Positions 12,070 through 23,531 of a stretch of DNA of 64,000 nucleotides are shown here, one piece after another. How positions within the stretch are numbered: position 1 is the stretch's first letter; each line of letters begins with the position of its first letter. The position numbers and the translations under genes are program-made. Below the pieces are notes generated by a model, which did not search any database, was not told where the DNA came from, and saw nothing but the letters and a program-made list of their open reading frames with translations. Source of the DNA: Aphelenchoides besseyi (Eukaryota; Nematoda; Chromadorea; Rhabditida; Aphelenchoididae); NCBI GenBank assembly GCA_024699855.1, contig JAMPIQ010000004.1, positions 95,735 through 159,734 on the forward strand, read 5' to 3'.

Positions 12070-14190
12070 TTAATCGGAGTCATGAAAACTGCGACATTCA
12101 GCCGTGATTCGGCCCTCGAAAATGGGAAGAAGAGTGAAGTCATCGTCGATTACTGTCCACTGATAGGGTGCCGAGCCGTCTTCGCAATCACTTTTGAACA
12201 TAAATCTGAAACTATTCGTTTCATCAACTGGTCAGCATTTTTTACCGTTTGTTGTTGTTCGATGAAATGCCGAACTGTTTACGAAAATCGCGGAATACTA
12301 ATGGTCGAGCTTCAACTCGGGCAACAAATGGAACTCCTGTTACATCGTCTTTGTAACTCAAAGTTAAAAAACGCGAATCGTTGCATGGTGGTGAGCGAAA
12401 GTGTGGAATAGTCAACGGACGATCTGAAATCCTATTGATGAAAATTGGAAATCAAAAAGCAAACAAACCGATTGGAAATGAGTTGTCTCGTGGCATTCGC
12501 AACGAACGCATTTCATGCCGATAAGGCTCCGAATCGGAGAATTGGAAATGAGCCGATTCGGATGAGCAGAATCCTGAGCTGTCACTTATTTGTTGATAAG
12601 TGCTGAATCGTAATTTTTCAGTTTGTTTTTACGATTGCAAACTTACCCATTGGCCAAAGAATGAGCGGCATTCAAAAAAGATCTTGGCGCAGGAGATGGA
12701 GGGAAATGATCGCGCGAAACGTGATGATGAGCATGTTTGTTGGAAAGCGGAGCTACCAAATGTCGATGCACAGCATAAAGTTGATCTGGAAAATTGCGAT
12801 CACTACTCAACTGCGTATCTCAGTTACTCACCTCGTAGAAATGGACGATCGTTTGGTGGGAGTGTTGAGTTGTGAAGCGAATCGAAACCACGAAAAGAGC
12901 TTCCATTAACCGGTGGATTGGATCGATAATCAAAATTCGAGAAACCAATTGACGCGGATTTGTGCATTGGTTTAAAGTCGGCGATTGTCAACAGACCATC
13001 GTAATGTGTTGTTGCGATTCGCGCACTTGGAGACAAACTCCATTCGTTCAATATTTCTGGCGGAATCGTGTTCTCTTCATCCCACGGGTCTTGTGAATCT
13101 CGGCTGATCAAACGAAGTTCATCTTCTTGATCGTCGTCCATGAGATCGGTTTCCCGATCGATTTTGTATTGTTCTTCTTGACCATCGTTATCGTATTTTG
13201 CAGCCATTTTGATATACGGAGTCAGACGTTCACAAATCATTTGAAAGAACTTTTCACGATCTTCGGCACGATCGTGACGAATCGGGAAGATTTGACCGGG
13301 TTCTCGATTTCGATCCTAAACATAAAGAATTGATATCTGACAACAGAGTGTTATTTTTTACTTGTCGATTTTCGTCAACGTTTTGTTCGTCATTTGCGTT
13401 CGGATTCAAATTTTCATTTACAGTGGTTCGATTTTGTCTGAAAAAAATAACTTTGTTTTTCATTCAACGCTCACTTTTGCGCTGGTGGTTCACTGCGTGG
13501 TCGACTGTGTCGTTTTTCCATCATTGGTACATGTCGTTCTCCTTTCATTCGGTATTTGGCAAAACCGATAAGCGGTGGAACTCTCGTATGTGCAGTTGCA
13601 TTTCGTTGAGCGGTCAGTTCAGCCATATGCAACTGAGTTGGTTGTTCGGCTGACTGTACGACAGTCGAAAACTGTTTGCTGCAAACAAACAACGCGTGTT
13701 GTTCGCGCAAATAAGCCTATAAACACGGTTAACTTTCTATATCTGTTCGGCTTACCCAAACTAGCGGCGCAACACTGTCGAAGAGATCCAATGGAGCGTG
13801 TCGCTGAATATCCGAGTTTCGCAGTGCTGCGATCTTGTTCGTTGCTTCAATGCGTAGAGCCAACGGAAGAAAATCGCAAAGTCCAGTGCGAGGACTAAAG
13901 CACAAAAAAGCTTAAACTCAGTTCAGTATTATTGTCTACCTAATGTAGCGTTTTTGTATTCCGAATGCGATACTCAATGCTCGTTGATCGTGTCGTCGTG
14001 CATGTCGACGAAATGCGATAATCGCAAGATAGAGCTCCAAAGCATCATCTTTTCGATGAATTCGAAGCCAAAGACGAAAGGCGTCGATGGCCTTGCGTTC
14101 GCTTAGCACCGACTCCAATGAGCGATGCCAATCATTCGACGAAGTGACTGGTGGTTTTTGGTCGATACTCATTCCCTGGAAAGATTCCAT
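12070..14190 (-). CDS. AXIN: Axin, Wnt pathway scaffold
   Basis: Scaffold of the beta-catenin destruction complex. The N-terminal RGS domain lies at 14190-13650 over three exons (WHRSLESVLSERKAIDAFRLWL, LDLFDSVAPLVWAYLREQ, LFVCSKQF). A likely GSK3-binding helix follows (DREKFFQMICERLTPYI). Then come EENTIPPEILNEW, resembling the beta-catenin-binding motif EENPESILDEH, a His-rich stretch (NKHAHHHVSRDHF), and a C-terminal DIX domain (LSYKDDVTGVPFVARVEARP, KRFRFMFKSDCEDG, LLPIFEGRITAEC). Junctions from 13930 to 12070 join in phase where checked. The RGS is very divergent and the whole protein is shorter than vertebrate Axin. TTTCCAG just after the assumed ATG at 14190 looks like a splice acceptor, so the true first exon may lie upstream. 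Confidence 0.85.
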
Positions 14191-16301
14191 AATTGAGTAT
14201 AAACGAATAAAACTCGGTCAATCAAGTTTTCGAAATTGCGTTTACGTTCGAAAGCTGTAAACCACAGTTTATGATCTGAAAACGCGTTTGTCGGCACCGA
14301 CAAACCGAAAGTTTGTTGGCTTCGAAGACGATAAGTTTTTTGCGCTTCAAAAAAAAACTTCCGATAGATGTAATGACACTAAACGGCCACTTTCTCGACC
14401 AATTTATCAGCTTCGAGGCAGGGAAGAAAACGGAACAAAAGCAACAAACACGATGGAAAGCGGCAAAGATGAAAAGCGGTAAAAACGAGCAGAATTGGAT
14501 TTTCAGTTGATACCTTCCAATTGAAATTAATTCATCGAGTCAATTAGCCGCCTAAACGCTTTTAGTGGACGTTCAGTTGTTTTCGATTTGCAACACCTAA
14601 TCTCCACGAATTTGAATTCGAAATTTTGCGCATGAAACTCCATTTAGAGCTCGATTGTCATGGTGACAATTAGGCGCATTCTCGCTCCAAATGTCTTTAG
14701 AGTTAAAAAAAACAGTTGCACTGTTTTGAAAAGAGGCATCTACGGTATAAGAACGAAGAAAATTGAGTACAAATGACACGAATTTCATAAACGAGTTCAT
14801 TAGTCCAATGATCCTAATGAAATTGACGGATCGTAAACGCCAGGCGTCAATCGGTGTCGACTGCCGAAAACGCCGAATTCGCGCTCAATCGATAACGCCT
14901 CCTACCACATTGTATTTTTACTAACTCCCGCCTTTTCCCAATTAACAAAAACGAACCGCTCGCCGAAAGGTAGTGAGTCAAAGCAGCGAACGGGGCGGTC
15001 GCTTTTGATCGGCGGTCCAACTTGCTTCCTGCGCTTTGAGGCGCCGACAAAAAGCGATAGCGCCGCCGTCGTTCGTTTTGGAAATTTTAATAAAGTCGAG
15101 AATCGGCACAGACATCGACCCACGTATCGTAGACGTTTATCGTAGATCGGAAATAAAAATCGCGAGAACATGCATTGTGCTTACGATCGTGTTAAATCAA
15201 TTTGTTTGCAATGAATTTTAAAGTGATTTTGGCGCTTGTTTTTCACGTCGACGCAATCGGCAGCGGCGTTTGCCAAAAAAAGCGTTTCGGTTTTTAAAAA
15301 AAGCGAGAAAGAGAAGCGGCGATCTTGAGTAAATTCGCGCTTTGAAGTGCCGCAAAAAGAAACCCCGACAAATTTCTTCGATTAATGACACGGCGAATGT
15401 TGAAACAAAAATGCCGAAAAACCGCAAAGATCATTCCTCGGGCAGCGAATGACTGACGGCTCGGATTCGTGAGATTCAATTTGGTGATTAGTTTTTATCA
15501 GAATTCGGCCTCTTCGCAAAACTTTCCACCCCAAAAAAAAGAATGAAGAAGACTGACGATTCGTGGAAGCGCCGGTAAACACGGTTGGTTTGAGGATATC
15601 CATTTTCGTATTTCGTTTCTTTTTGGACTTCAAAATCAGATAAAAAAACGGAAACGCCGCGGATGGGACGTCGCGGACGGTGACCGTTCTGCTCACAAAA
15701 TTGAAACAATTTCCGTCCCACCATTGCACTTACTCGATCCCAAGCTTCCATGAACTGACGAAACGAACCGCGAGCTAACACACCTAGCACCTTGTACTTT
15801 TTGCCCAATTTTGTGTTCGAAAACATTTGAGCTTCTAAATTTGAATTTCAAAGCTTCACACACGAATACAAAAGCTCGAAAACACGCGTCACTTCTCTCC
15901 ACCCCGAATCCTCAACGATTCTCCGTGGAGCGTCGGAGTGTGCAAAAGGTGTCGAAAAGAACACCTTTATGTTGCTCATTAATCGCCTAAACGGCCCGTT
16001 TCTTATACATGGTCAGCGACGGTTGACGACGAAAAGGACTTCTGCCATGGGCACCACTCGTTAAAATTTCTATTCAATTTGTTTGTTGGCCAATGAGTTC
16101 ACTACCTACGTTTCCGGTTTAACGACTTCGAACAAAAGAAGTGGGTCACATGCGAAGGAATTGGTTCGAATGTCTTTGAAAACGTAGAAACTTTCAATTA
16201 TAACAAAAAGTCTGTCAGTCTGATCGATGAAAATATTCGTTTATTTCTTGTCATTTGACACTAAAACTTTTCCACTACTACCTAATAGCTGACTAGCGAT
16301 A
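14191..16301. other. Gap with one possible 5' exon (15826-15734, minus)
   Basis: Two kilobases with no clear gene. On the minus strand 15826-15734 starts MFSNTKLGKKYKVL and reads 31 codons to GATCGA followed by a perfect GTAAGT donor. Its phase would fit the acceptor at about 14178 in the Axin gene, so it could be a distal Axin first exon with a 1.5 kb intron. That would be unusually long here, and no known domain is visible. The rest holds short random open frames and T/A runs. Confidence 0.3.
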
Positions 16302-17482
16302 TCAACTGTTTTCTCGTTCAGTTCGTGATTTGTATTGTCTGGCCGGTTGAGGAGCACGAACGACGTTCATCCATCGCGCCTCTTCGCGAATTTCCAAGGG
16401 ATTCTTGACGCCGGTCGTACGATTCTCTTCATCTCGTCGTTTCTGTGCCGTTTCGATGTCCGATCGAAGAATTTGAGCAAGGAAGTCGATCTGAAACGAA
16501 GTTAATTAGCACAACAATTTCAACTGAAAGTACTTACTTGCAACTGATCATGTTGTTTGTCTTTGAATTCTCGTTGACGCAAAAATGAACGGGCGATCTC
16601 GTCTTTGGCAATCAGTCGATCGAACGCTTTTTCTTGCTGATAAAGTCGATACCTGAAAACAAAACAAGTAATGTAAGATGTCCATTGAACTAACCAGTAA
16701 ACAAAATTATAAATGCTAACGGCAACAAAGCCGCCAATCGTGAACCAAATTACATTTCTCCATCTTCGACGTTCAATCTCCGGCTGGCCTGGTGCTTTAA
16801 AGTTTTGATCGTAGTACGAATGCCAATGGTAGTTCCAAGATTGTCCCGGAGCTTGTTGGGAATGTTGATAATGACGAAACGAATGATTGATACCATTCAG
16901 AAACATGTCGTATTGTTTTCGATCAGCCGGACGTCTCAGAACGTCTAAACAAAACAAAATGAGACCGAAAAGAATGTTCAAACATACCATACGCCTTCTT
17001 CAACTCAAGAAACTCAGCCGATGTTTGTGTTGTTTTGGTGTTCGTGGAGTCGGGATGACAAATCTTGGATTTCGTATAATACGCCTGTTTGATCTCCCGC
17101 AAGGTGGCTTTAGACGAAACACCCAAAACGTCGTAATGAGTACGAGAACGACTAAATTTGAAGGATTAAACTCATGGGCCAAAAACACTTACTTTACCGA
17201 ACACAAGTGAATTCGACTTGTTTGTGCGATCTGCGAACACCAACCCACGGAGCAACGACAAACAGCCGTCAATTCCATTGCTTTTTTTGTTTCCGGAAAA
17301 CAGTCGAGATACCTGCTGTCTAAGTGATCATTGTAAAGTCGGATCCCGAATTTGTTTCCATTCCGAGTTCGCACGATCGCGTCCAGTTCGCTGCGAATTT
17401 GTTCTTTGCAGTTCGACAAAAACTTTTGCTGCTTTTTGATCGGTCGATGAAAAGTTTTTGTTTTTGAGTTCTTGTTTGCCAT
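16302..17482 (-). CDS. DNAJC4: DnaJ-domain membrane protein, DNAJC4-like
   Basis: Hsp70 co-chaperone. The J domain starts THYDVLGVSSKATLREIKQA, has the essential HPD tripeptide in ICHPDS and ends LKKAYDVLRRPADRKQYD. The middle is QAPGQSWNYHWHSYY, resembling the DNAJC4 spacer. A single membrane helix follows (VIWFTIGGFVAVSIYNFVYW), then a charged coil (RLYQQEKAFDRLIAKDEIA) and a last exon ending RQYKSRTERENS. The first exon at 17482-17193 ends two bases into a codon and fits the J-domain exon. Translation may begin at 17482 or at an internal ATG near 17279 (MELTAVCRCSVGWCSQIAQT), which would give a mitochondrial-type presequence. The start lies only 38 bases from the divergent ETFA start. Confidence 0.82.
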
Positions 17483-17520
17483 CAGATTCCATTGACTTCA
17501 ATTTTCAGATTCTGCGGACA
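17483..17520. promoter_or_regulatory. Shared 38-base gap between divergent starts
   Basis: The ATG codons of the DnaJ and ETF alpha genes lie on opposite strands only 38 bases apart, with TTTTCAG just before the ETFA start suggesting a splice or trans-splice acceptor. The two genes must share promoter sequence or overlap their 5' leaders. No specific element was recognised. Confidence 0.4.
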
Positions 17521-18693
17521 ATGCTCTCGAAGACGATCTTTCGTTCGTTCGCTCGTCCATCCGTTTTCCAATTGCGTCTAAACAGCACGTTGGTGATCGC
17601 CGAGCACGACGATGAGAAATTGGCGGCCGTGACATTGAACGCGTTAACTGCCGCTCAGAAGATTGGCCACGAAATTAGTGTCCTGGTGGCGGGAGCGAAC
17701 AGCAAAGCGGTGGCTTCAGAAGCCGCCAAACTGCCGAACGTGAAACGAGTGCTCGTGGCGCAGGACGAACAACTGAAAAACCAACTGCCGGAGCGTATTA
17801 CCGAAACGATCGTTGCATCACACGAAAAGTTCAAGTTCTCCCACATCGTGGCCGGCGGATCATCGTTCGGTCGTGGAGTAATACCGCGTGTTGCCGCCAA
17901 ATTGGACGCATCTCCGATCTCCGACATCAGCGCCATTCACGATGCGGACACCTTCTCGCGACCAACGTACGCCGGTAATGCCATTGCAAAAGTAATAAAG
18001 ATCGATTTTTCTTTTTTCATTTTAATTTTTAGGTCAAATCATCAGCTCCAGTCAAGTTGCTCACAGTTCGTGGTACCGCTTTTGAAGCCGCGAAGACTGA
18101 CGGTGGATCAGCGAATGTAGAGGATGGTAAGTGGAAGAAAGGGCTTCGTATTTGTATTCACGTCTTCAGCGCCAGTCGGAAATATCAACAGCGAAATCAG
18201 CGAATATGTGGGTCAGGAATTGTCCAAATCCGATCGTCCCGACTTGCAAACCGCAAAGACTGTCATTTCCGGTGGTCGTGGATTGAAGTCAGGCGACAAC
18301 TTCAAGTTGCTATACGATTTGGCCGAGAAGATGGGCGCCGCCGTTGGTGCATCGCGAGCTGCTGTAGACGCTGGATACGTTCCAAATGACATGTAAAATA
18401 CGATGGGAAATGAGAAATACAAAAGTTTCTTTTTAGGCAAGTTGGCCAAACCGGAAAGATTGTTGCACCAGTGGGTTTGGGCTTATTGCCGTTTTTACCT
18501 CAACTTTTAGGATCTTTACATTGCCGTGGGAATCTCCGGGGCCATCCAGCATTTGGCAGGAATGAAGGATTCGAAAGTCATCGTCGCAATCAACAAAGAC
18601 AAAGAAGCACCAATCTTCCAAGTTGCTGACTTCGGCCTGGAAGCCGATTTGTTCAAAGCTGTTCCCGAGTTGACTCAGGAACTGAGCAAATAA
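17521..18693 (+). CDS. ETFA: Electron transfer flavoprotein alpha subunit
   Basis: Mitochondrial matrix flavoprotein subunit that takes electrons from acyl-CoA dehydrogenases and passes them to ETF-QO. Exons 17521-17991, 18033-18126, 18170-18392, 18437-18470 and 18511-18693 join in phase, giving about 335 residues, the family length. [20 protein letters not shown] is a typical matrix presequence. The FAD-binding domain is clear: [54 protein letters not shown] and [20 protein letters not shown], ending [17 protein letters not shown]. Confidence 0.97.
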
Positions 18694-18788
18694 ATTTATT
18701 CTCTGTTGTAATAGTCCTTTGCCATAACGTGCCATTAGTTGTAGAGAAATTTATCAGATTGTGAAATAAAAACGTGTAAATTCGCAAC

Positions 18789-19360
18789 TTAACAACATCG
18801 ACCTAACAACCGCGTAAGTAGCTGGTTAGCATAGGGTATGAAAGAAAGGCTGTAATAGACCATACAAACATATTGAACAACAACACAGACGATTGCCAAA
18901 ATGGGATTTCTCCAAACCAAACCGGCCATTAGAGTCAGAACGATCATCAACAGGTACAGAAGTGTTGCGATCAAACGTCGTGGTTCAAACATCGAAAGAA
19001 GCTGTTTTTTCGGACCGGTCAGAAAGAAGGTTCCGCCAATCGAAATGATGGCACCCAACGATGTGAGAACAGCGAACTCGGCGAACTTTCCGACGAACAT
19101 GAACGGAGATCCCTGTAAATGAAGATTGTGAACAACATGAACTAATAGTTGAACAAACCAAAACACTCGTCAAAATGGACAAAATCAAACACCCAGCGAA
19201 ACAATAGAGGCGTGTTTCGTAGCTTAAACCACTTAGTTGAGTTGTCTAAAAAATAACAGTCAGTTAATTCGACGTATTAGCTCACATCTTCTTCGATAAT
19301 TCCTTGAGTTGATTGAGTTTCCAAGTCCGCCGGCACGGAACGTCGAAAACGATCGAACAT
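18789..19360 (-). CDS. SFT2D: SFT2-family Golgi transport protein
   Basis: Small tetra-spanning Golgi membrane protein linked to retrograde vesicle fusion. Exons 19360-19286, 19245-19159 and 19112-18789 join in phase to give about 160 residues. The cytosolic start MFDRFRRSVPADLETQ and the signature LSYETRLYCFAGCLILS lead into four hydrophobic segments. Between them is the family loop FFLTGPKKQLLSMFEPRRL, followed by the final helices (LAIVCVVVQYVCMVYYSLSF). The order matches SFT2D1/2; which paralogue it is cannot be decided. Its 3' end faces the ETFA 3' end, and its start diverges from ZC3H15 with about 270 bases between. Confidence 0.9.
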
Positions 19361-19629
19361 TGCGATTGGATTAGTGGAGTAATGTCAACGAAGTACACAT
19401 TTCAGTTGACAACGCCATCACCAAGTTGTAATGACTAAGAAAAAAGTCTATGGCTAAGAGTTGTCACGTTGGTCGTTTCTGTCTTGACTTCTTGCCGACC
19501 AGATGAACGAGTTCGAGTGATCGAAGTTTGTTTGTGCGTGTAATTTCACAAATTTTTAATCGATTAAAATTTAAAGGTTTGTCATCTTGTTTGCCTTAAC
19601 TCTCACAACTGTTTCAGTTCTTAGCAATC

Positions 19630-21208
19630 ATGCCACCGAAGAAAGATGGAGGAGCAAAGAAGCCGAATGCAAAAGAGCAACAAAAAAAGATGCAGGTAGG
19701 ATAAACACTACTAATTCTAACTGATTAGTCGATCCAGAAAGTCATCGAAGACAAAACCTTTGGACTGAAGAAGACGAAGAAGAATCAACATTACATTCAA
19801 TCATTGCAAAACTCGGTTTGTTCTTTTTGATGTCGTGATCCAAATTTTCAATTTTAGGTCCAAAACTCTAAGCAAGCTCAAGCTCAACAGGCGGCTAAAA
19901 AGAAGAAAGAAGAACAAGATGATATGCGTGACTTGTCAAAGATCTTTAAACCCGTTCAAGAGATGCCAAAGATTGCGGCGGATGTCGATCCGAAATCCGG
20001 TAAGCAATCGGTGCAAAATCGATTTTCAATCGAGTGTTTAGTTTTGTGTGTCTTCTTCAAGCAGGGACTTTGTACGAAGGGCAAGAAGTGCAAATTCAGT
20101 CACGATCTGTCAGTCCAACAAAAAACTGCCAAACGAAATTTGTACGTCGATAGTCGCGACTTGAAAGGCGACGATGAAGAGAAAGCAAAAGAAACAAACG
20201 AAAATTGGGATGAGAAGCAGCTCGGCGAAGTGGCTGAGAAGAAACACGGCGAAAAAGATCGAAAACGACCAAATCAAACCGAAATCGTAAGTGGGATAGT
20301 TTTGGAGATTGTGTTTATGTTGTCTAGGTTTGCAAGTACTTCATCGATGCTGTTGAGAACTCAAAATACGGTTGGTTTTGGGAATGTCCGAATGGTGAGT
20401 TTATTGAATAGGGAATTGAACAAAACGATCTTCACAGGCGAGAAATGCATCTATCGACACGCTCTGCCTCCTGGTTATGTTTTGTCTAAAGATCGAAAGA
20501 AAATGGAAGAACAGAAACGCTTGGAGCAAATCAGCTTAGAAGAGTTGATTGAGAAAGAAGTGAGTAGTTAACTTCGGAAGAGTATCCTAAAGACGATGTT
20601 TTAGCGTGCTAATTTGTCTTCAAAAGCTCAAACCAAAGTAACTTTAGAGACGTTTATTGCGTGGAAAAAGAAGAAACTGATCGAAAAACGACGAAAAGAA
20701 GCGGCTGATGAGAAGAAGAAACGATCGAATTTCAAGAGTGGTAATAAGGTAAGTGATGAAGACGAGTCGTTTGGTATTCGAATGTATAGGTCGAATTGAC
20801 TGGTCGTGAAATGTTTACTTTTAATCCGCAAATGAACACCGATGAACAGGACGAAGAAGGCGGTTCAGTTTTTGTTCGGGAAAAAGAAGAAGACAATCCG
20901 GTAAGCAGAATAAGTTATTTCGTATTTGAATCGTTGGAGTTTAGGATGAAGTCAAAGCGTTTGTTATTGACGAGCGAACGTTCCTGGACCTCGAAGAAAA
21001 CGGAAAGTTCTTGGACGATGATTTGAATGACGACGAACCCAATTCGTCTGAACAACCGGGTACAACTTCCGAAAACAAGGTCGAAGTGTTCGACGAGAGT
21101 GTTTTCAATGTCGACGATGTGGACGATTTGCCGGATACCGACGACGAAGAGGATCAGCCCGAAACATCGAAACTGGAGGATCAAGTGAATTCGAAGTTAA
21201 AAATCTGA
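19630..21208 (+). CDS. ZC3H15: ZC3H15 / DRG family-regulatory protein 1 (DFRP1)
   Basis: Partner that stabilises the translational GTPase DRG1. Nine exons from 19630 to 21208 join in phase (exon ends 19695, 19815, 19999, 20286, 20394, 20559, 20748, 20900). The start MPPKKDGGAKKPNAKEQQKK is the family N-terminus. Two CCCH zinc fingers follow: VLCVFFKQGLCTKGKKCKFS and VCKYFIDAVENSKYGWFWEC with EKCIYRHALPPGYVL. The DFRP core ISLEELIEKERANL, KVTLETFIAWKKKKL and LTGREMFTFNP is intact. The tail is acidic with the conserved DESVFNVDDVDDLPD. Length about 410 residues, as in animals. Confidence 0.96.
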
Positions 21209-23531
21209 AAGTCCAATGAATGGGCACGCTCAACGTGCGAACTCTGAGTATCATTACTGGTATTTACACGTTGTTGTTAAGTTTACTGATTGCTTTATAT
21301 AAAGTTTTTGAACCGTTTTTCCTTCAATAAGATAGCTCGTGATAATGTTTTTGTTAGTACCGTATCAATGTTTGGAAACCGAATGGAGCTTCTACGTGGC
21401 ACTTTAAACTGCGCAATTCGACGTTGAGCGCAATCTAAAGAACTTCGATTGAACGAAAAAATCGGACTGTTGAGAAAGAAGCTGCTCGTTCCTTTTCTTA
21501 ATAGCGGGTATTTTGCTTAGTCATGATCATTAGGTTTGTAGGTGCGGAAGTCAAATGATTTGGTGATTGTTGAACGGCAGTTTTCATCATTTGCTGACAA
21601 CCTTCAGTTTAAGTTATTCTCGAGGAGTTGAATTCGAAATGAAGTCGTGGGTTTGGATGCGACAAGTGAAAACGGCATCCTAGCTATTCGATAGCACTTT
21701 TGCAAGGATTGTACGGCAAATGGAACCCTTCTATAGCTCGTTCTTCGTAACAAAAGAAATTGGCGATCGGGTGATTTGATAGTTGAACGTGAGTTCCGCA
21801 CTTTTTTTTGCTGAGTAGCAACTATCAGTGATCGTAAATTAGCTGACGAAATAAGATCGTACAGATATCTCGAGCTCGGCACATGGGGACCCACGAGCGT
21901 TGTTGTTTTGATTGCTTCAACTGCGATTACGGAGAGTCCAATGAGTTCGATTATTGTGCAAAATTTGAAAGCGTTAACCCAGGACTTAAGGGCGAGAACG
22001 AGTCGGGGTCTTAGATTTCGTGGTCGGTAAAACGGGCGGAGGTGATTCCTAAGCCGTAAGGGTTTTTGCTTTGGCTAATTGGGCCGTCGGTCAGCACGAA
22101 GAGTCGCCGAGTGCGCGAATTTTTTCGAAAGCACGCGAGAATCAGCCTCCACTGCTAATGACGAGTGAGCAGGTATTTTGATTGTCGATTCTACAGACCC
22201 AATAGATCGTTTTTTTCAAACACTGTTCGTGTTTACTACCGCCTTGTTTGAACCATGGTGGTCATCACGGAGTTTTCGTGCTAATCGCTCAGCATTTCTC
22301 ACGCTTGTCGTTGTGTCGCTGCAAATCGCAATGAATGAGGCGGAGCACGTCCGCCAACTCCACGAACTTCGATGACCCGAATCTCTTTCCCGTTCTCTTC
22401 AGCTGCACGTTCGTTGCCCTCCAGTTGTCTTCTGTCACCTTTTTCTCGTCAAAACGTTTACCTCAAAGCAATAACCAACGGGCACTGTTTACTTGAGAGA
22501 AGAGTCTATCGACATGCCTATTCACAGGTTTGTTTTCGAAGTGATTACGAAGGCTCGAACGGCACAGTCGTCTGATCGATCGCTCTCTTACTGATTATCG
22601 TCGCCAAATATCGAAACGAAATCGCTCGAGCTGATCTCTTCGTTTTTCACGAGCGATGCCATCGCGCCCCGTACGTGTATTTGGCTTTCCACAAAACTTT
22701 CTAAACCGTCAGTTTCTGTCGTCGTTTGCGCATTGAAATTTTTCACCGTTTCGACGCGCAAAATCGAAATTTTTGGCGTTGAAGGTCGATCATTCTTTTT
22801 GAATCCCGCAATCAAGTCCAACTCATCAGACGAAGTTTTGCGCCCGAATTTCGGGTTATTAACTAGAGAGTTTTTGTGTCCAGCGCCTTCTGTAGCCGAG
22901 CCTTTGAGGAGCTTCTTGTTTTTCCATTACGTGAATACTGTTGTTGCCGTGGACTTCGCGGAACCGATGTTACCACCAACATCGCAGTATCACCTTCCAC
23001 TTTTGTATTCCGCCAAACTCTCGAGCACCCAAAAGTTTTTTTGGTCAAACGGCAAAAACGTTGTGCGCGAGTGAGAAAGCGACGATTTTCACGTGCGCGC
23101 AAAAGGCGCAATTCTTTTTGCCGTTAGTGCGCAGAAACCGAATCGCCCTCCCCACACCTACACATGACTTTCTTTCTGATTTCAAAATGGCAATTTTGCT
23201 GCTTTCGAGATCGTGTGCGCAAGTGTGTTTTGCGTTGTTTATCGGAACGTCGCGTCCGCGAAAACCGTATGGCCACTAGTCAAAAGTTGCGCAATTCGAC
23301 CGGTTTGCTGGCGAATCGTGACGACGAATCGAGAAAGCGCGGATTTCGTTTCTGATTAGCCGCGTTTCTTAACAGTCGATGAGCGTGAAGCGACGTCAGA
23401 AATCGGCGAACTGATCGAGAAAGTTGTTTTCAGATCGTTTGTCCCCATTCCCAAGATTTCTATTCGTACGTTCGTCTAATTCTGCTTGTTATGAAGAGAA
23501 CTTCTCATCCAAAGTCCACAATAGCGCAGTT
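21209..23531. other. 2.3 kb gap with one candidate exon (about 22900-22588, minus)
   Basis: Upstream of the megalin gene. On the minus strand an open stretch of about 110 codons ends at 22588. It runs through KNKKLLKGSATEGAG, KFGRKTSSDELDLIAGF, RPSTPKISILRVETVKNF and SSSDFVSIFGDDNQ. The composition looks like coding sequence, but no upstream exon, clear start or known family was found. The remainder, including 21.2-22.1 kb and the CG-richer 23.0-23.4 kb, shows no convincing coding signal. The part nearest 23.5 kb should hold the megalin promoter. Confidence 0.35.

Noticed and set aside
13330..13898. Phe/Ser/Val-rich plus-strand frames resembling membrane proteins
   Set aside because: They are complements of Axin coding exons.
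15488..15826. 112-codon minus-strand frame as a full gene
   Set aside because: Only the first 31 codons precede a good GTAAGT donor. The rest is low-complexity and reads into the would-be intron. Kept only as a possible exon.
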